A stretch of 64,000 nucleotides of DNA, taken from NCBI GenBank assembly GCA_964036045.1, contig OZ038385.1, positions 43,699,722-43,763,721 of the forward strand. The letters run 5' to 3'. The translations under genes and the position numbers were made by a program. Under the pieces are notes generated by a model. It had not been told where the DNA came from. It did no database searches and saw nothing but the letters and a program-made list of their open reading frames with translations. Shown in pieces: positions 12,888-23,942 of the stretch (the stretch's first letter is position 1; every line of letters starts with the position of its first letter). This stretch comes from Eutreptiella sp. 'Long Island Sound 2002' (taxonomy: Eukaryota > Euglenozoa > Euglenophyceae > Eutreptiales > Eutreptiaceae).

Positions 12888-13187
12888 GTCGGCTACCGCT
12901 TGTTGGAAACAGAAGTCGCTGTAGAGCTCATGGCTGCGGTCCTTCACAGCCGCCAGCCCCACATTGGGATTATGGACATTGATTGGCAGCTGTTCAGCGC
13001 CACCTATGAGCTCCAGGGCGCCAAGCCTCTGCTGGAGCATGTGCGGCCTCAGGCAAAAGGACAGCAACTGTCTCTCTCAGCGGGGCCAACCTGTACACTG
13101 AGTCGCACCGCCCTAGAGGGCAAACTAAAGGATATTGTGGGCGAGGCTGCAGGAGGTAACATCGAGGATACCTCCATGTCTTTGCAG
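12888..13187 (+). CDS. Modular PKS exon 2: end of KR and first half of ACP
   Basis: Exactly 100 codons. It starts VGYRLLETE, the C-terminal KR helix and linker (GIMDIDW is typical of post-KR sequence), and ends with the first ACP helix (LEGKLKDIVGEAAG...SMSLQ). The acceptor is TTCGTAG and the donor TTTGCAG|GTCACC, both phase 0. The next exon continues DLHIDSLG, which completes a normal ACP. Base composition is about 55% GC, like the methyltransferase-KR block and unlike the KS-AT blocks. The frame reading on to 13,217 is intron. Confidence 0.92.
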
Positions 13188-13477
13188 GTCACCAGCCTTC
13201 CTCCCATCCCCTCCTAAGTACTTAGCCACCCATCCGCCTGCCTCCCTTGCCACCTGCCTGTCAGCATCACAGAGCCGCAAGTGCAGGGGAGGGGCCATCC
13301 TGTGCAGGTGTAAAGGGGGGGGGATTCTGTATGGGAGAAGGGGATCTGCGGGACGTTGTGTATGGGGGTTTTGGTTTTTGGTTTTGGGGTGGACCCTTCT
13401 GCCGGGACCCCCTCCATGCCAGGCCATGCCGGGCCATGCTACCACGCATGCTCCGAGGCTCCTGGTTGCCTCATCGG

Positions 13478-14268
13478 CAGGGATGTATTAGAACGGCTGA
13501 CAACCATAGGAGGAGGGGGGTCCCCCACCCCTGGCGGGGTGCATCCCTCTTGTGGGTGGGGGGCGAGACCCAGTTGTGGCTGGGGGCTAACCCTGCGCAC
13601 TTGTGGCTGGGTGCATCCCTTGTGTAGGGCCCGCTTGTGGCTGGGGGTTTAACCCCACGTCTGCGCTGAAGGGAAGCGCTGAGCGCGCTCGCCGGGAGTA
13701 GTGCTGAGCGCAAAATTGAAGATTAATGCTGTTTGCATCCTTCGAATGTGTTGGTGCCACGACCCGCCACCGATGGAGAAACAGAAACGGTGGGCCAACA
13801 TAGCGGCTTGGTGGATCTTCAGGATTCAAGACCCAGACACAGTGGCGAGAGGCCAGTAGGCGCCGCCAACAAACCAACTCCAAGCCCCCCCGCCAGACCC
13901 CCCCCCCCCCTCCTCTCTTCTAATGGCGGGGGGGGGCTTTTGAGCCTTGGCTTCACTCGGCAAGTGCAGTCATCAGGAGGGGGGGGCGCCCAACCCCCCA
14001 CAGCCGCACCTGCACCTGCGGGCGCGGATGGGGGAGCGCACAGCCCCAGGTCTGGGCAGGGACGCTCTTCAGAGGATCCCACATAGGACGGAGGCCCGGG
14101 TCCTTCCGTCGCGCCGCGATACGCTGGGGGGGCGGGGGGGGTAAGGGCCTTATATATCTGTATGCAGCTGTATATAGATGAGCTCTCACCCGCTAACCTC
14201 TGCACCCCTCAATCGCACTAGCGTCCAGGACTTGAAAAGGCGAATGCCTCCTCTCTTCTAATGCATCC
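13478..14268 (+). mobile_element. Possible inverted-repeat element, CAGGGATGTATTAGAA family
   Basis: The left end CAGGGATGTATTAGAA (13,478-13,493) has an inverted partner TTCTAATGCATCC at 14,256-14,268; another partial partner lies near 13,916. The same termini bound shorter elements at 22,465-22,693 and 18,808-18,995. The interior has C/G runs and no convincing gene. It may be two nested insertions. Confidence 0.4.
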
Positions 14269-15014
14269 ATGCTGTTCGGGTCCGCGAGCCCACAGTGGTG
14301 ATGCCACTGCGGCCTTAGCGATAGATGGGTGAAACATCCGGGGTGCCTAATCCTAACCATGTCACTTCCTGGTGGCTGCCACTGGACGGGGAAGGTCCAA
14401 TCGATGTGACCGCCGGGGTGGATGCCACGCACATGCAGGGTGATGACAGGGCAGTCCTCATATCGGACTGGTACCACTGTAGATCCTCACACAGTCAGGC
14501 TTGGACCCTGTTCAAACATAGGGTAGGTCACATTCTTTTGTCGTTAAGGGAGCCAATTTTTTTGATACTCCAACCGCCATTGGTTACACTCCAACCGCCG
14601 TCGTATGCACTGCAACTGCCGTTGGTTACCCTCCGAACGCCGTATCGGACATTGATTTTTTTTCCTTTGCCAGGGGACCCTATGATTAGGGTTGCACTCT
14701 TGTGTGTTGGTTTGCAGTCCCCATGGAAAACCTACCTGGTTACATACCAAGGTGTTAAATATGTCCCCATCAAAGTTATGACAGATCCCGCACGGAATGG
14801 GATCAAACTTGCGTGGTATTCAAAGCTGTTGACGCGGGCAATCAGGATGGGGAACATGACAAAAAAAGACGGCCTCGGACGTGGGTGTCCATGGCACCAA
14901 TGGTTTCCTCCCTCTTCATGGTCTTCATCAACCGTCCACAAAAACACAACAACAACCATCCAACGGTCATCAAGAAACAAAGAGAGCCATCTAGAGCCCT
15001 CCAGGAGCCCTATC

Positions 15015-15080
15015 TCCCCCATTTCCCCCCACTTCCCCCCATTTTCTCCCATTTCCCCCCATTTCCCCCCATTTTTCCAG
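15015..15080 (+). repeat. C-rich tract (CCCCCCATTT type)
   Basis: Short copy of the same low-complexity pattern as 8,185-8,330. Confidence 0.8.
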
Positions 15081-15354
15081 TTTCCCCATTTTTCCTACAG
15101 CAGACTACGGCACATCACCGGCCAGACCATCACAAATTTGGCCAGGCACATCCCGGCCCTGCACACGCAGGAAGAGCAAACTCCTAGCCAAGGGTTTCTC
15201 CTGGGCGGGAAAACGGGCCAATGTCCGAAAATGCCTTCAACCAAGGACTAAAACGGCTAAACGACAACTAACCCCCGCATTTATGCCGTGCGTGGTTTCG
15301 CATACATATTCCGGGCATGCGCCCCGAGGCCTCTAGCACCCCCCCATACACACC

Positions 15355-16275
15355 GTCAATCCCTGGCTAATTGGGTATTCATTCCACCCAAAAATGCCCA
15401 CACCAAGCGTTGCACGCAGTGGCCAGATGGTGTGCAGAATCAATCATTGGCTAGTTGGCTTTGCATTGCACCCCAAAATGCCCACACCAAGTGTTGCATT
15501 GAGTGGCTTGATGGTATGCACTGTCATTTTCAGGTGCAATGCAAAGCCAACTGGCTAGGGCTAGCCACTCAGTGCAACACTTGGTGTGGGTGGTTTTGGC
15601 CACAATGAATAGCCAATGGGGGGGCCATGAGCGCAGTGCGTGCGCAGTGCAACAATTTGGCCATCTGGCCGTAGTAGAAACCCATACTTTGTGGTATTTT
15701 GGGCATCATTGTTATTTGGTAGTAGGTTTTGGGGCATTGGGGATATGGCATCTTCAGATTTTCACCCTGTTTCCCATTTCTACCTTTTTTGCGCACTTTT
15801 TTTTGCTGATTTCCGCCACATCCACTCTTTTTCTAGGTTGATTCCCCCCTAGCTCGGTATATGGTGATACACTATCTCTATGGGCGTTTCCAAAGGGGTA
15901 TGCCTCGGGGCTCATAGGGGGTACATAGTCTAAAAGTAGCGCGCAGTGCAAGGATTCCCCCTTAACAAGCCAAAGATTCAATGTGTAGACCATCCGGCCA
16001 CTCAGTGCCCCACTTGGTGTGGGCACTTTTGGGTGCAATTACAAGGCAACCAGCCAAGGATTCACTGTGCAGATCATCTGGCCCCTCAGTGCAACACTTG
16101 GTGTGGGCCTTTTTGGGTGGAATGCAAAGCCAACTAGCCAAGCATTGACTGTGCAGATCATCCGGCCACTCAGTGCAATGCTTGGTGTGGGCAATTTTGG
16201 GTGCAATGAATAGCGAACTAGCTAGGGATTGAATGTGTAGACCATCCGGCCACTCAGTGCAATACTCTTGTGGTG
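15355..16275 (+). repeat. Array of ~100-bp repeats in both orientations
   Basis: The unit carries TTGGCTAGTTGGCTTTGCAT and CCCACACCAAGTGTTGCA. Two or three units run forward (15,355-15,535). About five more run in the complementary orientation (15,540-15,610 and 15,955-16,270, containing AGTGCAACACTTGGTGTGGG). A diverged segment of about 350 bp separates the arms. No coding potential. Confidence 0.75.
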
Positions 16276-16549
16276 TTTGGTACCCATGGCCAAACATACC
16301 CAAGCCGATGGTGCCCTAAAGACAACCAGGTGCGGTGTGAATTGTTGGATCACAACCGGGCCGCATACCCAATAGTTAGTTCAAAGGTGCCCGACACTTT
16401 TTTCGGGGGAAAATTTCTGTTTTCTTCCGTTTACGTATGTCCTACACTTCCGGTCCCGTTGCCTGTCAAGGGTCCCTGTAATATGACCCGCACGTCGTGT
16501 AGGCTGCACCTACAGAGATGACCCGTAATGGGTGCCCGTAATATTACCC

Positions 16550-16582
16550 GCACGTCGTGTGGACTCCGCCTACACGACGTGC
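16550..16582 (+). other. Perfect 11-bp stem-loop, GCACGTCGTGT / ACACGACGTGC
   Basis: The 11-bp arms are separated by 11 nt. A further direct copy of the left arm (CGCACGTCGTGTAGGC) lies about 60 bp upstream. Function unknown. Confidence 0.7.
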
Positions 16583-18807
16583 AGGCACACCCGCAAGGAA
16601 ATGTCGCTGCGACTTTCACAAGTAAAATGTGGTTCTTGTGTGGCATTTTTCCTTGGGAAACTAAAGCTAAAGTGAAGGACGTACGACGAGCGGCATGGTG
16701 ATATGTGCCCTCCCCCATTCTGTGAGGAGAGGGACCTCGCTCGCCATGTGTCAGCCTGTAGCAAGGGTGCGAAGGGCCCGGGGGGGGGGTTTCTGAGTGT
16801 CTATTTTTTTTCGACCGAAAGGCGCCTATGGTACCACTGATGAGGCTTTTGTTTTGATTCTGCTCGTCTGCTTGTCCCAACCAGACAGCAACTCAAACAG
16901 ACTCCATACGGGGGGGCGCATCTAGTCACTCACCCTTTCGGTCCCGCTGCTTTGGGGGGGGGGGGGCAAAAGGTCTGCTCCCCTGTTTCTTGGTGCCCAA
17001 CAGAGAGCCAGCCCACGGCCTGCACCCTTGGAGTGTGGTGGATGAAGTTTGGGCAGGCGGAGGGTGTGCATGGGGGTAGGGCGGCTGGTTCACCCTCACC
17101 CCAACCCCCCCTCTCTTTCTTGCCCCCCCCCCTCTCCAGGGAAGTGCTCAGCACGCCCAGGACCTTCCATCCAGAGTGTGCAGTGCCACCTTAGACCCTC
17201 TAGGTCAGTCAGAGTGCCTCTTACCACATGCCCTGCGCACCCTATGGGGTTCGGTTGCAGGTCACCCGACCCGCAGACTCCCGTTGCAGCCTTAGTGCAG
17301 GGCTCCCTGGCTCCGCTGTTAGGGCCCAGAGCACCGAGCACACACATCCCCCCCACACACCAACAGGAGGACCACAGCCAAACCCTAGGTCACATTGGCC
17401 GTGGGGCACAGCTGTTGGCGCGAGCAAAGACCCAACCCAACCCCGCTCTCTCCTTCTCCGATACCCAATTGCTCACTTGCTTTGCATACAACCTCCCTTG
17501 TTCGGTTGTCCCCAACATGTCCTTTTGTATTTGTTGTCTGGCAAGACTCGGTAGCCTTTTGAGCAAATACAGCCCTTTTAAAAGATCCCGGGGGTAGGTA
17601 GGGTGTGTGTGTGTGTGTGGGTGTGTGGGCTGTTTACAGTGTCGCACACCACAAACAACAGAAAAGAGCCCAAACTTTGCGGAAAACCACTAGTGCTGCT
17701 TGGAAAAGGTTGTTGGGTACACACGACCCTACTACACACCCACACCATGCATGCACCACAAAGGACAATGTGGGAGGCACGAATTGTCGACCATTAGACA
17801 ACGAAAATGGGGGAAAATAAATTTTTGTAACAGAAAGGCCATTTTGGGGCCATCTTAGGCACACAACCCCTTGGATCTCAAACCCCACCCTCACCCCCCA
17901 CCCCCCTTGTAAAAAATCCGTGAAGTAGGGTATGTAGTCATGCACGCGATGTATGTGATCATGCATGCAGTGTATGCAATAGAGCAGATCCACTCTTCCA
18001 TTCAGTGCTTCGGCTGAAAACATACCAAAGTAACATAGCCCAAATTGCGCAGATTGTGTCTTGGCGCCACCACCCTAGGCCTCCATCAGTGAACGTTTGA
18101 CTCAAAACTTGGATATCTAGGATGGCTAGAGTAGAGTAGAGCCCAAAGCTTTGGGACTGGGTAATGGCTAGAGACGGCAGGGCAACGTGCTTGCTCGTTA
18201 ATCTTTGCTTGCTAGCTTGCTAGATTGAAGGGCAGAGGGGTGCAGTAATACATCATCTACTATGCTCAAGAAGTGCATAGCCGGTCTTCGATTTCTGCTG
18301 CAATCGATGTCATCAACGATTAGTGAAGCCGACTAGTGCTTGTTTGCAGCGGTGGGGCATGTCGTACACTCGCAACGGGATGCACTCCACAAGGTGTGGG
18401 GAAGCATGGACACTATCACTTGTTGGTGCACTCCAAGGTGGTCTGAGATCATGTTTTGAAAAATGTGTTTTCAGCCCAGTTTGCATCTTTTCCCAGAATG
18501 GCCAATTTTCAAGGCTTTTTGGCACCTGGGGACGGCCATAACAACGCAAATGGGCTCAAAGCAGGCTCAAACCACATCATTTTGCATTGCAAGAGGCCTA
18601 AATTCATTTTTGAAAACAGTCATTTTCTTGCCCACGGTGGACTGCATGAACCGTTTTGGCTGGGCTTGAGTTGTTGGACGGAGCCAAGTGGCCGCTTGTA
18701 TGTCCTCTTGTCCAATTTTGAGGTGTGGAACGCACCAAAATTGGGGGTTGTGCATGGACCAGGTGCCCTTGGAATTGGATTGTAAGCCGCATCACTAGAG
18801 ATATGAG

Positions 18808-18995
18808 CAGGGATGTTTTAGAAGCCGAAAATGGCAAGGAGGGACACCCCCCCCCCCCTCCCCTGGTCCAACAAAAGAATTCCTTTAGGGAAAAAACTTT
18901 TTGTAATAGGAAGGCCATTTTGGGGCCATTTTAGGTACACAAACCCTTGGATCTCAGCTCCCCCCCCCCATCCCCCCTTTCTAAAACATCCCTAG
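18808..18995 (+). mobile_element. 188-bp miniature inverted-repeat element
   Basis: Terminal sequences CAGGGATGTTTTAGAA and TTCTAAAACATCCCTAG are inverted repeats. The interior has C-runs and the motif AAGGCCATTTTGGGGCCAT, also found near 17,840. No ORF. Target duplication unclear. Confidence 0.7.
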
Positions 18996-19539
18996 ATCTA
19001 AGCCATTCTTGGTTTTGGGGCTGCGCTTCCAAAGCCGTGCAGATTTTGATCCAAGGGGTGATTCCCGGACATATTGTCGTGTTAGAACCACCAAAGAACT
19101 CTTTGACATGAGGGAGCCAAGCCGGTCACGGCATGCGTCATCCATTTTCCTTTGTCTGGCTGGTTTGACCGGTTTTGGGGGTCATCTTGGACTCCCAAGC
19201 TCGGCTTATGAGCCTGAAACTCTAGATCTCTCTCAAGATAGCATAACTCTAGATAGCATGGCTCTAGAGCCTAGGCGAGAAGCGTAGAAGCTAGAAATTA
19301 CTGTGCCGGGCCCTTGAAGGGCTTGCACTTGGATGTGAAAAATGGCTGTTTTTGGCCCAAAAAGGTATGGGTTTGGGAGGGCACCAGGGTTACGAATAAG
19401 AATGGCATCATCCTGTGGTGGGGGTGACGGGGGGGGTTGCAGGGGGGCTGGCTACCTGTGACAATGTCACAGTTTGATGTCACACCTGGCTTTTTTCGGG
19501 CTGATGGTGACAGTGGTCACTGGTCGTAACAGGTAGTAA

Positions 19540-19790
19540 CATTGATTGTGACTGTGACTGTGACAGTGACGGAGACAGTGACAGTGACTGTGACTGTGAC
19601 TGTGACTGTGGGTGTGACTGTGACTGTGACAGTGGCTGTGACTGTGATTGTGACTGTGACTGTGACTGTGATAGTCACTCACTGTGACTGTGACTGTGAC
19701 TGTGACTGACAATCACTGTGATTGTGACTGTGACAATCACTGTGACTGTGACTGTGACAATCACTGTGACTGTGACTGCGACTTTTGTCA
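19540..19790 (+). repeat. TGACTG minisatellite
   Basis: Irregular array of TGACTG and TGACAG hexamers over about 250 bp, with some segments inverted (CAATCACTGTGA). It encodes only spurious VTVTVT or HSHSHS peptides. Confidence 0.9.
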
Positions 19791-20282
19791 TTTGTTTCCT
19801 TCTGATTGCCCTGCACGTTGTTCCAGCTATTTTTTCTGCCTGTTGCTCCCTTGAAGGTTCTAGTTCCAGTTGTGCCCTGTTGTATGCCGCCCTGCACCAT
19901 GCCCTACACCTGGACCTGTGACATGTGACATGTGACAGGGGGGAGGGGGCTGGCAAGGGACACCAACCCCCCCCCTCTTATTCGGAACTCTGGAGGGCAC
20001 CTCTTGACACGGCGCCGGCACCCCGGGCTCAAACTCTGGATTTGGGATGGGCATGTGTCATTGCAAAGATGGCTGGAGTAGAGTAGAGCCCTTGGGTGAA
20101 GTGTAATAAAACGACGCCCCCCTGGCGGTCGTTTTATTGCGTTGTAAGGCGGGATATCACTACGTGCCAAACCCCACCTTTGACAGCATTGCCCTGCTTG
20201 CCTATTTACCTATACACCCACCTGCTGGTCTGCTGGCCCTTGGCGCCATTGATTTTTCTGTATATGTATTGTATCAATGAAT

Positions 20283-22023
20283 CACCTCGAAGAGAGGTTG
20301 TTAGATCAAGCGCAGGCGCGAGCGTCGTATACCCCCCCTTTTTGGGGTCATTCGCCTAGCATACCCCAATGTATGGTTTCTAACGTCTAACCCCCTGTAA
20401 AATCGTCATTTTAGGACCAAAAATGATCCCCCAATGATTTTTTGGATTTTGACCCCCGTACCCCCCCGCACCGGGGTACCCTTTTTTGAGGGGGGGGGGG
20501 GGGGCAAAACTTCTTTGTGTATTGTGGCCGCTGTGTGTGTATTTGGACCTTGGTCCTGAAGAACTTTTTTCTTGTATATGGACCCCCTAACCCATGGCGG
20601 GGGTCCAGGGTCCCAACTCCGGGTACCCCTAGTCACCCCCCCCCCCCCCCTATATGGCCCCTCGCCAATGAGGACTTAGCCATTTTCACGCTGGATAGGC
20701 TGTTTAGTGGCACGTGAAGGTTTTTCGAAATTCGCTTTTCATGACTACCTTCCGTTGCCCCTAGGATTGGTTTGGGTGATCATTTGTTGACAATACAGGT
20801 ACTTGAGCACCCATGGGGACCCACGTAGTGGCTGCTAGGCCTATGTAGCCTGTGCCATGGGCCCTCCGAAAGCTTCAAAATTGCTGTTGCGTAGGCTGTT
20901 TAGTGACACTTGAAAGTTTTTCACATTTCCACTTTTTCCGAAACCCTTCTGTTGCCCCTAGGATGGGTTTGGGTGCGCATTTGGTGACAATGCGGGTGCT
21001 TGAGCACCCATAGGGGCCCACGTAGTGGCCACTGGGCCCATCTAGCCCGAGCCATGGGCCCCCCAAAAGCTTCAAAATTGCTGTTTGTCGGTGGTTCAAT
21101 GGCATTTGGGGTGTGCACAAACTGCCTAGCAGTTTTCCACCCTCTACAGGTCAAAAATGGAAAATTTTGCAAAAACAATTTTAAATATTGTGACCACTTA
21201 CAATGATGAAATATGCTATGTAAAGCATGTTTTAGACCCTCTTTGTGTGTTTTTCACCCTATTTGGGTGGGGGGGGGGGGGTACCAAGGGGTGTAGGGCA
21301 CACAACCTGCTTATGCAGTTTTCAGGCCTCAGCAGCTCAAAAATGGTAATTTCTGAAACTGAAATTTTTCCACACTTTGACCATCCAAAAGGATCAAATA
21401 TCCTATGTAAAGCATGTTTTGGCCCCTCTTTGTGTGTTTTTCACCCTATTTGGGTGGGGGGGGGGGGTACCAAGGAGTCTAGGGCACACAACCTGCTTAT
21501 GCAGTTTTCAGGCCTCAGCAGCTCAAAAATGGTAATTTCTGAAACTGATTTTTTCCATACTTTGACCATCCAAAATGATCAAATATCCTATGTAAAGCAT
21601 GTTTTGGCCCCTCTTCATGTGCTTTTCACCCCATTTGGGTGTGTGTGTGGGGGGGGGGGGGGGCTCCCACGGGGTGTAGGGCACACAACCTGCTTATGCA
21701 TTTTCAGGCCTCGGCAGCTCAAAAATGGAAATTTCCGAAACTGATTGCTTTGATATTTTGACCATCCAAAATGATCAAATATCCTATGTAAAGCATGTTT
21801 TGGACCCTCTTTATGTGTTTTTCACCCCATTTGGGTGTGTGTGTGTGGGGGGGGGGGGGGCTCCCAAGGGGTCTAGGGCACACAACCTGCTTATGCAGTT
21901 TTCCGGCCTCGGCAGCTCAAAAATGGAAATTTCCGAAACTGATTTTTTTGATATTTTTACCATCCAAAATGATCAAATATCCTATGTAAAGCATGTTTTG
22001 GCCCCTCTCCCCTCTTCGAGGTG
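20283..22023 (+). mobile_element. Element A copy 2: inverted-repeat element with expanded VNTR
   Basis: Near-identical to 9276-10,975. It has the same terminal inverted repeats (20,283-20,297 and 22,009-22,023) and the same downstream GCCTTGCCGAAGGC hairpin, but five internal ~190-bp units instead of four (starts about 21,153, 21,338, 21,523, 21,718 and 21,916). The flanks differ from those of copy 1, so this is a mobile or copied unit and not part of a larger duplication. Confidence 0.78.
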
Positions 22024-22464
22024 CCTTGCCGAAGGCAATAGAATTTTTTGTACTCGGCATATTTTGAACCCCCTCTCCCATGGGAGCGTACGCCAATTTT
22101 GGGTGGATGGGTCTTGGGTGAGGGACCAGTTCAGACAGTCTGTGTTCATGTCCCTTTTGCTTTGCCCTCTCCCTATGTCCAGAGGATGCTGAGGATGCTG
22201 AGGATCCTCTTCTTCCAGAGCCCACCAGAAATTACCAGCAACCATCCAGAGCCCGCCAGGAATATGTGCAAAAAAAAATTTTCCGGCGCCTTCAGCGCCA
22301 CATATGTTTGGGAGTCATGTTGCCAAGGAGGAGGGTCAACCCCCCCCCCCCCTCCTCTCTTCTAAAGCAGCCCTGGGTGAGGGGCAGGTCAGTGGGTGGG
22401 TGGAGCTGTGTAGATCAATGGATAGCTGCGTGGCTGGCTGACTCTGTGCGTGGGTGGGTCGGCA

Positions 22465-22693
22465 CAGGGATGTATTAGAACGGCTGACAACCATAGGAGA
22501 AGCGCCCCCCCCCCCCCCTCCTCCCCTTCCCATGTTTGAGGCTGACAGCCAAATTTTTGCTTCGGTGCCTTCGGTGCCAAGAGGATGTAAGCTGAATAAT
22601 GTTCGGTCCACCTTCAGCAGGGACTATATGGGGACCATAGGAGGAAGGGGGGTCCGGCCGAATCCCCCCCTGCTCTCTTCTAATGCATCTCTG
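22465..22693 (+). mobile_element. 229-bp miniature inverted-repeat element
   Basis: Bounded by CAGGGATGTATTAGAA (22,465-22,480) and TTCTAATGCATCTCTG (22,678-22,693). The outermost left ~45 bp match 13,478 onward, including CGGCTGACAACCATAGGAG. No coding potential. Confidence 0.65.
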
Positions 22694-22795
22694 GGTCGGC
22701 AAATGTCTGGCATTTCAAGAATTCATGAACTTCACTGTGTCTGTGGCAGGCGCCTCGTTGTGCCAAGCCACTTTCCCACGGGGGGGGGGGGGGGC

Positions 22796-23212
22796 ACGGT
22801 TTCCCACTATATGTGAAGTCGATTGTAGTTAACAACTCAGGTCCGATGGTACCAGCTTGGCGGTGGTTCGCAACGTACTGCCACGTTATATATTTTTTGC
22901 CAGCTACGCGGGACACTGTCTTCTTCCGCCTTCGCCGTTGGCTCCAGGCACATGCAGTGTGGTCTCCTGCGGCGTATGCCTCTTGGCACATGCCACACCC
23001 GGGACCATGCAGCGCCATATGTGCAGACTGGTGCCACGATTTTCCTGTCCTCTCTGTTTTCTCTCCTCTCCTGGATCCCTGTGAACTCATCCGAACGGGG
23101 CTCTGCCCCCGGGGGGAGGGGGGATCACGGTTTCCCACTATATGTGAAGTCGATTGTAGTTAACAACTCAGGTCCGATGGTACCAGCTTGGCGGTGGTTC
23201 TCAACGTACCGC
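22796..23212 (+). repeat. ~85-bp direct repeat, two copies (22,796-22,880 and 23,128-23,212)
   Basis: Both copies run from CACGGTTTCCCACTATATG through CGATGGTACCAGCTTGGCGG to CAACGTAC with one or two differences, each just after a poly-G run. A separate duplication links 22,737-22,780 with 23,880-23,925 (GCAGGCGCCTCGTTGTGC), the tract directly before the intron 2 acceptor. Confidence 0.85.
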
Positions 23213-23942
23213 TGCGACCCATTGCTTCGCGTGTTGGTGGCCTGCCCACTGGCACCTCTGTGTCTCGCTCTTGTGACAGAAAGGTACCTATGGTCTGTTA
23301 GGCCACTGACGAGCCGATTTTCTTTCTGCGTTTTTGTGCTGGCCGCGTCTTGTGCCCACGTGCAATAACTCAGCATTCCTTCGGGGGGCGCCCGGCCTGG
23401 GCCCTTGACGCCAACCCCCCCCCCCCCCCCCCCCGGGAAATTGGCACCAAAGTGCCGGACCATTGGCGCCAGAGGCGCCGGAGAGAAACTTTTTTGGCTG
23501 CGGGAGGGGGTAAAACCGTTTTTTCACCCCATGTGTCTATACTCAAAATACTCAGAATTTTATGGAGAATTCAATCATGGACGAAAACCATGAAAAAAAA
23601 TTTTGATCCTCCCCCTCCCCAACCTTTAGCCCCAGCCCGGCGACTGGGACCCCCATGTCAGGGGGTAACATACATGGCTCAAAATGATCAGCGCGACGAG
23701 GCGGTCATTTTGAGCCATATATGTTGGGGTCCGGGGCACTCCCCCCCCCCCCCCCCGGCCGGCCCCAGAACCCCCCCACCAACAGCGCCCCCTCCCTAAA
23801 TGTGGCACCGAAGCGGGAAGGAGTTGGCGTATGGACCGGGCCCGTCGCCCCCCACGTGCACTTTCCCTTGCCTTTCTCCACTGTTTCTGTAGCAGGCGCC
23901 TCGTTGTGCAACAGCCACTTCCCCTTGCCCTTCTCTTGCCAG

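Larger units (their letters stand above)
13188..23942 (+). other. PKS intron 2 (10,755 bp, GT-AG, phase 0) splitting an ACP
   Basis: Donor CAG|GTCACC. Acceptor TTCTCTTGCCAG is followed by GACCTTCACATTGATTCT, encoding DLHIDS. The join restores the ACP consensus immediately before the phosphopantetheine serine. The intron contains inverted-repeat miniature elements, an inverted ~100-bp repeat array, a TGACTG minisatellite, element A copy 2 and local duplications. The short ORFs inside it show no recognisable domain. Confidence 0.9.

Noticed and set aside
19540-19790. Coding repeat protein (VTVTVT or HSHSHS)
   Set aside because: Pure hexamer minisatellite open in several frames on both strands.
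23721-23942. N-terminal extension of the exon 3 frame
   Set aside because: Translates poly-C and intron sequence. Protein continuity with exon 2 starts exactly after the AG at 23,941-23,942.
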